Positions 54,139 to 63,819 of a stretch of 64,000 bases of DNA are shown piece after piece (the stretch's first letter is position 1; each line of letters opens with the position of its first letter). The translations under genes and the position numbers were made by a program. Origin of the DNA: Methanomicrobium antiquum (GTDB lineage: Archaea; Halobacteriota; Methanomicrobia; Methanomicrobiales; Methanomicrobiaceae); the NCBI RefSeq assembly GCF_029633915.1, contig NZ_CP091092.1:806001-870000 (forward strand), given 5' to 3'. A model generated the notes under the pieces. It was given only the letters and a program-made list of their open reading frames with translations. It was not told the origin of the DNA and did no database searches.

Positions 54139-55179
54139 ATGGTAAAAGAATTATTAAAGAAACTATCTGACGCACATGGTCTTTCCAGCTATGAGGGAAA
54201 TATAAGAGATATAATCAGAAGTGAGCTCAAAGACCACGTTGATAATATCTATGAAGACAAGATGGGCAACTTAATCGCCGAAAAAAAGGGCGGGGATTTT
54301 AAGTTTATGATAGCGTCCCACATGGACGAAATCGGCTTTATGGTTCAGTACATTGATGAAAATGGCTTCATCAAATTTGTCCCAATCGGCGGCTGGTTTA
54401 CTCCTACCGCATATACACAAAGAGTAATTCTTCACGGAAAGAAAGGACCTGTTACAGGTGTCATTGGTGCAAAACCTCCTCATGTAATGTCACCTGAAGA
54501 CAGAAAAAAAGAGCTTAAAATTGAGGATTTGTTTATTGATGTTGGCACCTGCAGTGAGGAAGAAACTCTTGCTCTTGGAATTGAGATAGGCACACCGGTT
54601 ACTATCGATCGTGAATTAAAAGATCTTGCAAATGGCCGTGTCACAGGTAAAGCTCTTGACAACCGTGTCGGAGTTGCACTCCTGATTGAAGTTTTAAAGA
54701 ATGTAAAATCCCCTCACACAATATATGGTGTTTTCACTGTTCAGGAAGAACTGGGGCTTAAAGGAGCGAAAGTCAGCGCATTTTCCTTAAATCCTGACTG
54801 TGCCATTGCAACGGATGTAACAATTCCGGGTGATCATCCGGGAATTACTAAAAAAGAGTCTTCTGTTGAGATGGGAAAAGGACCTGTTCTTGTTTTGGTC
54901 AGCGCTTCCGGAAGAGGCCTTATGGCTGACTGGAAAGTTTCAGACTGGCTTAGAAAAACAGGGGATAAAAATAAAATTCCATATCAGCTTGAAGTAGGAG
55001 AAGGCGGAAATACTGATGCAACAATCATTCATCTGGTAAGAGACGGCATTCCAAGCATTCCGTTTTCAATTGCGTCACGCTATATTCATTCCCCAGTTGA
55101 AGTAATCGATATGAAAGACATTGAAAACGGAATAAAGCTTCTTTTGGAAGCATTAAAAACAAAACCCAAATTTAAATAA
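54139..55179 (+). CDS. M42-family aminopeptidase (TET-like)
   Basis: A 346-residue co-catalytic zinc peptidase of family M42; relatives are often mislabelled endoglucanase. Metal ligands are visible: SHMDEIGFMV (His about 62), GKALDNRVGV (Asp about 175), VQEELGLKG (Glu about 206-207), ATDVTIPGDHPG (Asp about 228) and SRYIHSPVE (His about 315). These enzymes form dodecameric TET particles that finish degradation of peptides after the proteasome. GTG 54130 is in frame, but GAGTGA before ATG 54139 supports the shorter start. Confidence 0.93.
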   Translation: MVKELLKKLSDAHGLSSYEGNIRDIIRSELKDHVDNIYEDKMGNLIAEKKGGDFKFMIASHMDEIGFMVQYIDENGFIKFVPIGGWFTPTAYTQRVILHGKKGPVTGVIGAKPPHVMSPEDRKKELKIEDLFIDVGTCSEEETLALGIEIGTPVTIDRELKDLANGRVTGKALDNRVGVALLIEVLKNVKSPHTIYGVFTVQEELGLKGAKVSAFSLNPDCAIATDVTIPGDHPGITKKESSVEMGKGPVLVLVSASGRGLMADWKVSDWLRKTGDKNKIPYQLEVGEGGNTDATIIHLVRDGIPSIPFSIASRYIHSPVEVIDMKDIENGIKLLLEALKTKPKFK

Positions 55180-55333
55180 TAAACACATCTTTTTTGAACC
55201 CGATTCAGATAAAAAACCAATTTCAGGTGATAAAGCAAAATTTCTTTTTCTAAGAGTGCAGTTATATCCAGACAATTATAAATAGCGGCCGGATTCAAAA
55301 TAATCTTGTTTCAATTGTTTTTGGTGGATGAAT

Positions 55334-56941
55334 ATGATCTCATGGGAACTTGTTTTTACAATAATACCGGGAATAATTCTTTTTCTTTATGGTATAGAAC
55401 AGTTCTCAAAAGAGGTTCAGCTTTATGCAGGAGAATACTTTAGAGGTTTTATCCAGCGTCTTACAAGCACTCCTGTTAGAGGAACACTTGTTGGAACACT
55501 TGTAACTTCTGTAATTCAGTCAAGTATGGCTACTACTGTAATTACAGTCGGGCTTGTAAACAGAGGAATTATCTCATTTGTTGCATCTTTAGGCATCATA
55601 TTTGGTGCAAATCTTGGAACTACCCTTACTTCACAATTAATAGCCCTGAATCTTACTTCATTTGCACCATTTTTTATCCTTGCAGGCTTTGTAATCAGTA
55701 TTGCCGGCGGAAAATACAAAGTAATAGGACGACCTGTTTTTTATTTTGGACTTGTATTCTTTAGTCTGTCTCTTATTTCCGGAGTTATGACTCCTTACCA
55801 GAATGATCCACAGCTGACAGGATTTGTAACTGCAATGGATAATATATTCATCCAGATTTTGTTTGGAATGATAATAACAATAATATTTCAGTCCAGTTCT
55901 GTAACAACAGGTCTTGTGGTTGTTATGGCCCAAAATGGTCTGATCACCCCATCAATGGCTATACCTGTTCTTATGGGTGCAAATCTTGGAACACCTTCCA
56001 CAACTCTTTTTGTTGCTTATAAAATGAATACATCTGCCAAAAGAGCGGCTATTGCTCATTTTCTCTTTAATTTCCTTGGAGTTTTGATGTTTCTCCCGTT
56101 TTTGGGGCCATTTACATCAATAATCGAGTCTCTTGGTGGGAATCCGGGACAGCAGGTTGCAAATGCACATCTGATTTTTAATCTAATCTGCTGTGTTGTC
56201 TTTTTACTTGCAATAAAGCCTTTTGAAAAATTAGTTATAAGGCTTGTTCCGGGAAGAGAAGATGATATTGTATTTCAGACCCGGTATCTTAAGAGACCTC
56301 TTCCGGAAAAAACAGAGGATTCCTTTAAGGCGCTTGAACTTGAAACAGTTCATCTTTTTGAACAGTCTGAGAAACTGCTTTTTGAAATTGAGCCTTTATT
56401 AGAAGATCCAAAAAAATATTCTTCAATAGTTAATCAGTTAAAAGAATATGCAAATTATCTTGATGATGAGATAAGTGATGCATCTTTGGAGCTTTCTGAC
56501 AGAAATCTTGAGCCAAACGAAGTTGCCTATCTTGCAGGACTTGACAGAATATCAAAATTAGGAGAGATTCTTGCTTTTCAGACCTGGGAGCTTGTTGAGA
56601 TAATTCATCAGATTCAGGAGAAAAATATTTTGCTTGCACCTAAGTCAAAAGAGGCTATTATTAACTCTCTTGTTCCATGCAAAATGAATTTAAGATCGCT
56701 TGTTGAGTCTTTTCCGGTTATTCCGGAATCTGTTAATGAATCAATGAGAGAAAGAGACAATATTTTGCGTGATATAATTACACTACAGTACAGGCAGTAT
56801 CTAAAGAGATTTATCTCAAGAAAAAGTTCTGCCGGAAGTGCATTTTCACGTGCTTTATTTCAGCTTGAAGGGATGTCCGCAACAATACGTGAGATTAGAA
56901 AATCTACTAAAATTCTGGATGAAAACAGAAGCGGGCGGTAA
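55334..56941 (+). CDS. Na+/phosphate cotransporter (NptA family) with PhoU-like tail
   Basis: A 535-residue protein. The membrane part (about 1-310) has the duplicated QSS signature, VIQSSMATTVITVG and IIFQSSSVTTGLVV, typical of Na/Pi cotransporters. The cytoplasmic tail (about 335-535) is helical and PhoU-like. Start ATG 55334 lies 6 nt after GGTGG; ATG 55328 abuts that site and is less likely. No pst or phoU genes are adjacent. Confidence 0.92.
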   Translation: MISWELVFTIIPGIILFLYGIEQFSKEVQLYAGEYFRGFIQRLTSTPVRGTLVGTLVTSVIQSSMATTVITVGLVNRGIISFVASLGIIFGANLGTTLTSQLIALNLTSFAPFFILAGFVISIAGGKYKVIGRPVFYFGLVFFSLSLISGVMTPYQNDPQLTGFVTAMDNIFIQILFGMIITIIFQSSSVTTGLVVVMAQNGLITPSMAIPVLMGANLGTPSTTLFVAYKMNTSAKRAAIAHFLFNFLGVLMFLPFLGPFTSIIESLGGNPGQQVANAHLIFNLICCVVFLLAIKPFEKLVIRLVPGREDDIVFQTRYLKRPLPEKTEDSFKALELETVHLFEQSEKLLFEIEPLLEDPKKYSSIVNQLKEYANYLDDEISDASLELSDRNLEPNEVAYLAGLDRISKLGEILAFQTWELVEIIHQIQEKNILLAPKSKEAIINSLVPCKMNLRSLVESFPVIPESVNESMRERDNILRDIITLQYRQYLKRFISRKSSAGSAFSRALFQLEGMSATIREIRKSTKILDENRSGR

Positions 56942-57108
56942 TTAAAGCTGAATGATATTTTATATCTGAATAATATTTCAGATGTTTTTGCTTTTGTTTT
57001 TATTTCATTCACCTGAATTTATCTAAGCAATTATTGCAGGATGGAATTGGATAAATTTTCTATGTAATTCAAAAGAATCAAATATAAAGTAAAATAATAA
57101 GGATTACC

Positions 57109-57603
57109 ATGAGAAAATTATTTTTGGTATCACTGGTTATTCTGGCCGGAGCACTTTTGTTTACTGCAGGATGTCTTGATACAGACAGTACAAAAGTAGA
57201 ACAGACCCCTGGTGCGACAGCAACTCCTGCACCTACAGCATTTACAGAACAGCCAACCGAAGCCTCCTTACTTGTTCCGGGACCAACACAGCAAGCACCT
57301 TCCAGAAACCAGGTTGATGTGCAGGTGGATAAGGATATTGTGTATGGAGATGTTACTGCAACATTCAGAGGCGGACTTGGACAGAATTTTGTATCAGACA
57401 TTACTGTTGATTTCTACAACGCCAATGGCGGGCATGAATCCAAAAAGTTAGACTTTAGCAAAATCGGAAACAATGTTGAGTTTAAGGGAAACAAGGATAA
57501 AAGGGACAGAGTAAAAGTTACTGTTGTTTATGCCGGAAGTATTGGAACATATGTCATCTTCGATGAGCTTATTCCGGAAAAACTACCACAACAGCTTAGT
57601 TAA
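57109..57603 (+). CDS. Predicted lipoprotein with Pro/Thr-rich linker
   Basis: A 164-residue secreted protein. The signal sequence ends in the lipobox FTAGC (Cys22), so lipid anchoring is expected. A Thr/Pro/Ala-rich low-complexity linker (about 34-68) is followed by a beta-rich domain (about 70-155) with VYGDVTATFRGGLGQNFVSD and VKVTVVYAGSIGTYVIFDEL. The architecture is common among Methanomicrobiales surface lipoproteins; function unknown. Confidence 0.8.
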   Translation: MRKLFLVSLVILAGALLFTAGCLDTDSTKVEQTPGATATPAPTAFTEQPTEASLLVPGPTQQAPSRNQVDVQVDKDIVYGDVTATFRGGLGQNFVSDITVDFYNANGGHESKKLDFSKIGNNVEFKGNKDKRDRVKVTVVYAGSIGTYVIFDELIPEKLPQQLS

Positions 57604-57640
57604 ACCAGAATGATGGTTTGATAAAAATTATCTTTTTTTT
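57602..57640 (+). terminator. Intrinsic terminator after lipoprotein gene
   Basis: AAACCA (57602-57607) pairs perfectly with TGGTTT (57614-57619) across a 6-nt loop, overlapping the stop codon. A T8 run at 57633-57640 follows. Confidence 0.6.
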
Positions 57641-57728
57641 ATTGTGCAACAGGGTTAAATTATTTTAAGATACAATTATAAAAGCATATTTTGTAATTAA
57701 ATTACTATAAATTTAAGGAGTATCATTT

Positions 57729-58919
57729 ATGGGAAAAGGAAAAGTTGTTCTTGCTTTCTCCGGCGGTCTTGACACATCAGTGTGTGTACCGCTTTTAAAG
57801 GAGCACTATGGATTTGATGAAGTAATCACAGTTGCAGTCGATGTTGGCCAGCCGAAAGAAGATATTGATAAGGCAACTGAAAAGGGCAAAAAAATTGCTG
57901 ATAAACATTATACTATTGATATAAAAGACAGATTTGTAGAAGAGCAGCTTTTTCCTTCTATTAAGGCAAACGGCTCATATGAAGGCTATCCTATGGGCAC
58001 AGCCCTTGCCCGTCCTTTAATAGCTGAAGAAATTGTTAAAATCACTAAAAAGGAAGGAGCAAAGACTGTTGCACACGGATGCACCGGCAAGGGAAATGAT
58101 CAGTTAAGATTTGATTTTGTATTTAGAAAAGCAGGTCTTGAAATAATTGCTCCTATGCGTGAGATGAATCTGACACGTGAATGGGAGATGGATTATGCCG
58201 AAAAACATGGTGTCGCAGTAGGTGTTGCCAAAGAAAAACCCTATTCTGTTGATGAGAACTGCTGGAGCAGAAGCATTGAAGGTGGAGTTTTGGAAGATCC
58301 GTCTGTTCATCCCTCGAATGATATTTATGGCTGGACTGTTTCTGCAAAAGAAGCACCGGATACACCTGAAGAGATTCAGATAGGATTTGAGAAGGGTGTG
58401 CCTGTCTCTATAAATGGCAAAACGATGAAAGGTCTGGATTTAATCGTTTTGCTAAATCAGATAGCCGGAAGAAACGGTGTGGGCAGAAATGACATGATTG
58501 AGGACAGAATTCTGGGTCTTAAGGCGCGTGAAATCTATGAACACCCTGCTGCAACAGTTCTTTTGAAGGCTCACGCAGATCTGGAAAGACTTATATTAAG
58601 CCGTCAGGAGCTTGGATTTAAAGCAATTGTTGATGATAAATGGTCTGAACTTGGATATATGGGTCTTATTGATGAGCCTTTGTTTGCCGCTGTTACTGCT
58701 TTTATAAACAAAACACAGGAGAGAGTTACAGGAACAGTTGATCTCGTTTTGTACAAAGGATGTGTAACAGTTGCGGGACGCTCTTCTCCAAATGCTTTGT
58801 ATTCTGACGATCTTGTATCGTTTGAGAGCAAAACAATTGATCAGAATGATGCTGTCGGATTTTCAGCATATTATGGTTTCCAGGCAAGAATGAAAGAGCT
58901 TATTGCAAATAAAAAGTGA
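57729..58919 (+). CDS. argG: Argininosuccinate synthase
   Basis: Condenses citrulline and aspartate in arginine synthesis. The 396-residue protein has the N-type ATP pyrophosphatase loop FSGGLDTSV (10-18), [13 protein letters not shown] (about 117-129), [14 protein letters not shown] and the C-terminal [10 protein letters not shown]. An AAGGAG site at 57716-57721 fixes the start. It stands alone, with T-rich sequence downstream (about 58950-58983) that may end transcription. Confidence 0.97.
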   Translation: MGKGKVVLAFSGGLDTSVCVPLLKEHYGFDEVITVAVDVGQPKEDIDKATEKGKKIADKHYTIDIKDRFVEEQLFPSIKANGSYEGYPMGTALARPLIAEEIVKITKKEGAKTVAHGCTGKGNDQLRFDFVFRKAGLEIIAPMREMNLTREWEMDYAEKHGVAVGVAKEKPYSVDENCWSRSIEGGVLEDPSVHPSNDIYGWTVSAKEAPDTPEEIQIGFEKGVPVSINGKTMKGLDLIVLLNQIAGRNGVGRNDMIEDRILGLKAREIYEHPAATVLLKAHADLERLILSRQELGFKAIVDDKWSELGYMGLIDEPLFAAVTAFINKTQERVTGTVDLVLYKGCVTVAGRSSPNALYSDDLVSFESKTIDQNDAVGFSAYYGFQARMKELIANKK

Positions 58920-59058
58920 TTCATCCTGAATTTAAACTGAAACCTGAATTTATTTTTTACAATTTTTTCATGCTTTTTTTTGTCTTTACACTGTATTTTA
59001 AAATGAACTGATTCGAAAAGAAAGGTTTAATCATAAAAAAAATAGTATTGTCTATTGT

Positions 59059-60549
59059 ATGTGTGCTTTTTTTAGTTTTAAGAAAAAGATGCCAAATATC
59101 GTAGAGAGTCCGCCGCCTCCGGTGGTTGGACAGGGTGCCGGTATGAGGTTTCCTGAATATAAATCAAAACCTTATTTTATTGTAGCTTCTGTTGAAATGG
59201 GAAATACTACTACTAAATGTATTTTAACCGGAACAAATCTGGAAACAGGCAGAACTTATATAATCAATAAGACTGTCATGATGAGCAGGGATGTCCGGCC
59301 ACCAAAACCTGGTGAGTCTGTCTTTGGTGAGACGCTTGTTGGAACAGCAATAACAAGAGAGTCTGTAACAGAGCTTGTAAGAGACACTCTGATTAAATGT
59401 CACAAGGATGTTGATCTGTCAATTAAAGATGATCTTGATTTTGTTGTAAGGAGTACAGGAGTTGTTGCGGCAATGGACTCTCCTGATCAGGTCGGCGATT
59501 TTGTAATTGCACTTGCAAACGGATGTCTCGAAGCCGGAGTTCCTCCAAAGAAGATGACTCCCCCGATGGGCATTGATAATCTATCCAAAAAACTTAGAGA
59601 ATATAGTTTTGCCGACAAACTCACCTTTTGTGGAACTGTTGCAGGAGTGTCTCCTCCGATTGGATCATCTGGTGTTGAGATGGTTGCCAATGAAATGGAG
59701 GGCGAACTTGCAATGGCAGGTATTAAAGAGGGTGCAAAATGGACAAATGTCGATTTCAGAAATCCCTGTCTTTCTATTGACTTTGGAACAACTCTTGATG
59801 GTCGAATAACAAGTGATGTTTCACCGGATGACGAGTGGCCTTTTGCAAAGACTATTGGAAATTTCTGCGGACTTGCGGGTGCAATACCTGATGCACTTGT
59901 CAGAGGTACCGGTAAAGTCAGGGATAATACAGGAACAGCTCTTGATCTTTTTGGGGATAAAAGTCTAAGAAGCAATCTTTCCAAGAAAAAAACAAAAATT
60001 GTAAAGGAATATGAAGATCAGATTCATGATTTAATTGATATAAGAATTGTTCCTCCTGAAAGAGACAGATTTGGAAGAGTGCCTGTTTTTGCTGATATTG
60101 CCAAAAAGTCAGGCATCGCTATGATTGGGTGTGATGCCGGTGTGAATTTCGATGCATCGGATGACTTAAAGGCAATTGGCTCTAAAATATATACAGAGCA
60201 TGGCGTAAGTGTCTTAAATGACGTAATTGACCATGTATGTTCAGGAATTGCCCTTAGACTTGTTGACGTTGCCGCTGAACAAAAACTTGTTCCGCCGAAC
60301 TCTTCAATAGGATTTACAGGACGTGCCGCAATCTCCGGAAGAAAGCCTGATTATATAATGGAAGGAATTGAGGAGAGGGGCTTTTATGATAAGCCTTATG
60401 AGCATGTTCTTTTCGTAGATGACGGGCTTGCAAGAGGTGCGGCTTTAATGGGAAGATGTATGTGTTCGCTTGGAAAGCCAAAAGAGCCTATTGGGGGAGT
60501 AAGGGGCGGTCCGTGCATTATGTCACGGCGTATAAAGATTGGAAAATAA
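59059..60549 (+). CDS. Methanogenesis marker 14 protein
   Basis: A 496-residue protein of the methanogenesis marker 14 family, found in methanogens and related archaea. It has an ASKHA (actin/hexokinase-like) ATPase look: VASVEMGNTTTKCILTG near 43-59 as phosphate-1 motif, LSIDFGTTLDGRITSD near 236-251 and VDDGLARGAALMG near 452-464. Possible starts are ATG 59059 or ATG 59089 (MPNIVES); neither has a clear ribosome binding site. Its activity is unknown; the ATPase inference comes from the motifs. It is followed after 21 bp by a small gene. Confidence 0.9.
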   Translation: MCAFFSFKKKMPNIVESPPPPVVGQGAGMRFPEYKSKPYFIVASVEMGNTTTKCILTGTNLETGRTYIINKTVMMSRDVRPPKPGESVFGETLVGTAITRESVTELVRDTLIKCHKDVDLSIKDDLDFVVRSTGVVAAMDSPDQVGDFVIALANGCLEAGVPPKKMTPPMGIDNLSKKLREYSFADKLTFCGTVAGVSPPIGSSGVEMVANEMEGELAMAGIKEGAKWTNVDFRNPCLSIDFGTTLDGRITSDVSPDDEWPFAKTIGNFCGLAGAIPDALVRGTGKVRDNTGTALDLFGDKSLRSNLSKKKTKIVKEYEDQIHDLIDIRIVPPERDRFGRVPVFADIAKKSGIAMIGCDAGVNFDASDDLKAIGSKIYTEHGVSVLNDVIDHVCSGIALRLVDVAAEQKLVPPNSSIGFTGRAAISGRKPDYIMEGIEERGFYDKPYEHVLFVDDGLARGAALMGRCMCSLGKPKEPIGGVRGGPCIMSRRIKIGK

Positions 60550-60570
60550 GCAGTTTAGGAGATTTGAATT

Positions 60571-60813
60571 ATGGAAAACAGTGGCGAGAAATTATATGAT
60601 GTTATAGTACCACCTGGTGTTCCCAGAAAAATAATTATTGATGTTTCTGAGAAGTTCCAGGTAGAAATAATCGACAGGCCAAGAAAGATGAAATTTGCAA
60701 ACATGGATGGTGATGTAAGAAATCTGATTGCGTTCAGATGCGATGCAGATACTGCACAAAAAGTCCATGAATATCTTTTTTCTGAATTGAAGAAATTCGT
60801 TGAAGAAGAATAA
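60571..60813 (+). CDS. Small conserved-looking protein linked to marker 14
   Basis: An 80-residue protein with a good TTAGGAG ribosome binding site. It alternates strands and helices: VPRKIIIDVSEKFQVEIIDR, then NLIAFRCDADTAQKVHEYLF. This suggests a compact alpha/beta (ferredoxin-like) fold. I do not recognise a family. The 21-bp spacing implies co-transcription with the methanogenesis marker 14 gene, so it may be a binding partner. Confidence 0.75.
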   Translation: MENSGEKLYDVIVPPGVPRKIIIDVSEKFQVEIIDRPRKMKFANMDGDVRNLIAFRCDADTAQKVHEYLFSELKKFVEEE

Positions 60814-61000
60814 TTTAAAAAAATATTTTTCATATCATAATCACATGCTAAAGTGATGTTTTTTTAACGATTTGCTTTGATTATTTTTTATTTTAAAACG
60901 ATATTTATTCTGACACTCAGGTTTTAAAAAGGTGTTTTTATTTTTATTTCATATTTATTTTTTTCAGTTCTGACCTGATGGGGGGGATTAACACTATATT

Positions 61001-61034
61001 GGTTAACTCCTAAGTGTATTTTTAGGTAATAACC
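61001..61034 (+). promoter_or_regulatory. Interrupted palindrome upstream of roadblock/response-regulator operon
   Basis: In the 317-bp gap 60814-61130, GGTTA-ACT-CCTAA (61001-61013) pairs with TTAGG-TAA-TAACC (61022-61034), and ATAT flanks both sides. It lies about 97 bp upstream of the operon start. It could be an operator or an RNA hairpin. A GTGAGG ribosome binding site lies at 61115-61120. Confidence 0.5.
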
Positions 61035-61130
61035 ATATGAACTCATGATGAAATAACAATTAAGTTTTATAATATTATATGTAATGAGAAACATAAGAAT
61101 AGCAATTGATTAGAGTGAGGAAGTTTGCAG

Positions 61131-61511
61131 ATGGGTGAAAGAGACACTTCAAAGAATAAAATAAATGGGTTTGTCTCAAGAATAATGGCGATGGATGGTA
61201 TAATGGCTTGTGCAATAGTTTCTACCGAAGGACAAATTCTGGGCAAATCAGACAGTGATCTTTCTCCCTCTCCATTTCTTGGAATAACCGGTGCAACTAT
61301 GTATGCATCTGCAGAAGCTACCTGCAGTACGTTTCACATAAGTGCTCCTGACTCAATTATAATGGAAACTAAAAACAAAGACGGCATGATACTTGTAAAA
61401 AGTGCAGGCCGAAAAAACTTAATCGTCATAATTATTAATAAAACAGACAATATATCTAAAATTAAAGATGATATATCCGATATTTCCGATAAATTGGTGG
61501 AGGAATTATAA
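61131..61511 (+). CDS. Roadblock/LC7-domain protein
   Basis: A 126-residue roadblock/LC7 (MglB-like) protein with MDGIMACAIVSTEGQILGKS (about 21-40), FLGITGATMYASAEATC and DGMILVKSAGRKNLIVIIIN. Such proteins dimerise and regulate Ras-like GTPases or act as signalling scaffolds. No GTPase gene is next to it. It is joined end to end with a response regulator gene. ATG 61131 has GTGAGG about 10 nt upstream. Confidence 0.85.
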   Translation: MGERDTSKNKINGFVSRIMAMDGIMACAIVSTEGQILGKSDSDLSPSPFLGITGATMYASAEATCSTFHISAPDSIIMETKNKDGMILVKSAGRKNLIVIIINKTDNISKIKDDISDISDKLVEEL

Positions 61512-62129
61512 ATGTACAGTATTCTGGTAGTTGATGACAGCCCGATGATTGTAGACGTTTTTGTTGCAATGCTTGAAAGAGGCGGTTATGAACCTGCTGC
61601 CTGTTATAGCGGGCCTGAATGTCTTGAAAAATTAAAAGAAATGACTCCTGATCTTATCCTCCTCGATATCATGATGGAGCCAATGGATGGCTGGGAAACT
61701 CTTGAGAATATTAAATCAAATCCCAACACAAAAAATATACCCGTGATGATGCTTACTGCAAAGCAGTTAACCCCTGAGGAAGCACAGGAATATGGGGCAT
61801 ATATTGAAGACTATGTGATGAAACCAACAACACACCGTCAGTTATATGATGCAATTGAATATATTTTAAAGCGCAGGGAAAATATAACTGAAGATGTTGA
61901 AGATGCCAAAAACGCAGGGATAGAGGATCAGATTGTAGAAGAATATGAAAGACTCAGTAAAAGTGTTGATGTCTCAAAAAGATTATTCAGAATTCTTGAA
62001 TCAACATACAATCTAAACGATGATGAGGTCAAAATTGGTGAGAACATCGCTCAGGCAATAAAAAGCATGCAGATGAGTATTAGACTCCAGGAAGAAAGGC
62101 TTGATCAGATAAAAAAGTCATTTAAATAA
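61512..62129 (+). CDS. Response regulator with helical output region
   Basis: A 205-residue protein. The receiver domain (1-120) is complete: acidic pair D8/D9, phosphoacceptor D52, T82 and K104. The C-terminal region (about 125-205) is charged and helical, probably coiled coil, and is not a DNA-binding domain I recognise. It starts directly after the roadblock stop. No histidine kinase is nearby. The pair probably acts through protein contacts rather than DNA. Confidence 0.9.
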   Translation: MYSILVVDDSPMIVDVFVAMLERGGYEPAACYSGPECLEKLKEMTPDLILLDIMMEPMDGWETLENIKSNPNTKNIPVMMLTAKQLTPEEAQEYGAYIEDYVMKPTTHRQLYDAIEYILKRRENITEDVEDAKNAGIEDQIVEEYERLSKSVDVSKRLFRILESTYNLNDDEVKIGENIAQAIKSMQMSIRLQEERLDQIKKSFK

Positions 62130-62362
62130 CAAATTTTTTAAAAATCTCAATAATTAAGATAATTTGAATAAATTCTTTTTTTAAAAAATATTTATGATAC
62201 AAATATTTCTGCAACTTTTCATACAACTTTCCGTGTAAATTTTAATTCAAATAAAATGTTAATTTCATGTGATTATTTAGTAATAATAACCATATATTCT
62301 GCTTAAATGAACTTTTTAAAGAATCTGAAAAGATGAATTACTAAAATTTTTCATCTTATTTT

Positions 62363-63676
62363 TTAATATGGATAAAATATAAAAAACAAAAGGCACAATG
62401 CAAACAAAAACCAGGTTCCTTTATTTATCTCCTTTGTTTTTCCTGAAATTATCTTAAACATCGGATAAAGGACAAAACCACTACAAAGACCAACACCGAT
62501 ATTGTATGTAAAGCTCATGAGAATAATAACTGCAAGTGCAGGAAAAATCTCAGAATATTCTGTAAAATTCATATTTTTTATAGGCTGCATCATTAAAAGC
62601 CCGACCATTATCATTGCAGACCCGGTAGCCGCTGCAGGAATAACTGATAAAAGCGGATAAAAAAACAGACCCAAAGCGAATAAAACTGCTACAACAACGG
62701 CACAAAGTCCTGTCCTTCCGCCTGCCATAACACCTGTTGCAGACTCCATAAAAGCACCACTTGTTGTTGTTCCAAATATTGGCGCAATTATGTTTGAGAT
62801 GGCATCTGCCAAAAAAGGTTTTTCAATATCAGGCAGATTTCCGTCTTTATCCAAAAATCCTGCCCTGGCTGAAACACCAATAAGACCTGCCATGGTGTCA
62901 AGAAAAGACATTGTAAAAATTGTTAAAACAACTGCAAAAAATCCCCACGAAAATGCACCAATAATGTCCAGCTGAAATAACAGCGGGCTGATATCGGGCG
63001 GCATACTAATAATTGCTTCAGGGGATGGAACAATACCAAAGATAAATCCAATCGCTGATGTGGCAATAATTCCAATCAGAATTGCTCCTTTTATCTTTCT
63101 GATTGTTAATGCGGCGATTATAATAAATCCGAGAATTGCCAGAATTACTTCAGGGCTGTTTAATGAACCTACATGGACAGGAGCACTTTCTGTTCCAATT
63201 GTAACAATTTTGGAGTTTACAAGACCTACAAATACCATGAAAAGGCCAATTCCAACAGCAAAACTATATTTTAAGTTTTCAGGAATTGCTTCACACATCA
63301 CCCTCCTGCCGCCGATGACAGTAAGAATTACTAACAATATTCCACTGATAAAAACTGCTCCAAGCGCTGTTTGCCAGGGATATCCCAAAACTCCACATAC
63401 TGTATATGCGATAAATGCATTTTCACCCATGTAAGGAGCTATTGCAAAAGGTCTGTTTGCATAAAAACCCATTATCAGTGTGCCAAAAATTGCTGTAACA
63501 ATAGTTGCAACCATTGAAGGGCCAAATGGAATTCCTGCGGCAATAAGAATTGCCGGATTTACAACAATTATGTATGCCATAGTCATAAATGTGACTATGC
63601 CTGCGTTTATTTCCAGTTTTAGAGTTGTATTGTATTTTTTTAAACCAAATAGTTTTTCAAGAAAAAGCAAATTCAA
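62363..63676 (-). CDS. NCS2/AzgA-type purine permease
   Basis: A 437-residue transporter with about 13 hydrophobic helices. Features of the adenine/guanine/hypoxanthine permease group are IVTFMTMAYIIVVNPAIL near 29-46, PFAIAPYMGENAFIAY, FLDTMAGLIGVS and GTTTSGAFMESATGV. It is likely a H+ symporter for adenine, guanine or hypoxanthine. It is transcribed alone, convergent with the response regulator gene across 233 bp of AT-rich sequence. Confidence 0.93.
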   Translation of the reverse strand: MNLLFLEKLFGLKKYNTTLKLEINAGIVTFMTMAYIIVVNPAILIAAGIPFGPSMVATIVTAIFGTLIMGFYANRPFAIAPYMGENAFIAYTVCGVLGYPWQTALGAVFISGILLVILTVIGGRRVMCEAIPENLKYSFAVGIGLFMVFVGLVNSKIVTIGTESAPVHVGSLNSPEVILAILGFIIIAALTIRKIKGAILIGIIATSAIGFIFGIVPSPEAIISMPPDISPLLFQLDIIGAFSWGFFAVVLTIFTMSFLDTMAGLIGVSARAGFLDKDGNLPDIEKPFLADAISNIIAPIFGTTTSGAFMESATGVMAGGRTGLCAVVVAVLFALGLFFYPLLSVIPAAATGSAMIMVGLLMMQPIKNMNFTEYSEIFPALAVIILMSFTYNIGVGLCSGFVLYPMFKIISGKTKEINKGTWFLFALCLLFFIFYPY

Positions 63677-63819
63677 TCCTCTGCAAAATAAATTATGATT
63701 TAATTAAATAAAACTTGCGTGTTGATAGTTTTAATTAAAATTCATTTGTTATTGAAAAAAATTAATTTGCTCAAAAATAATATATGGTTTTAATTCCTCT
63801 TTTTAAATTAACTAAGTAT

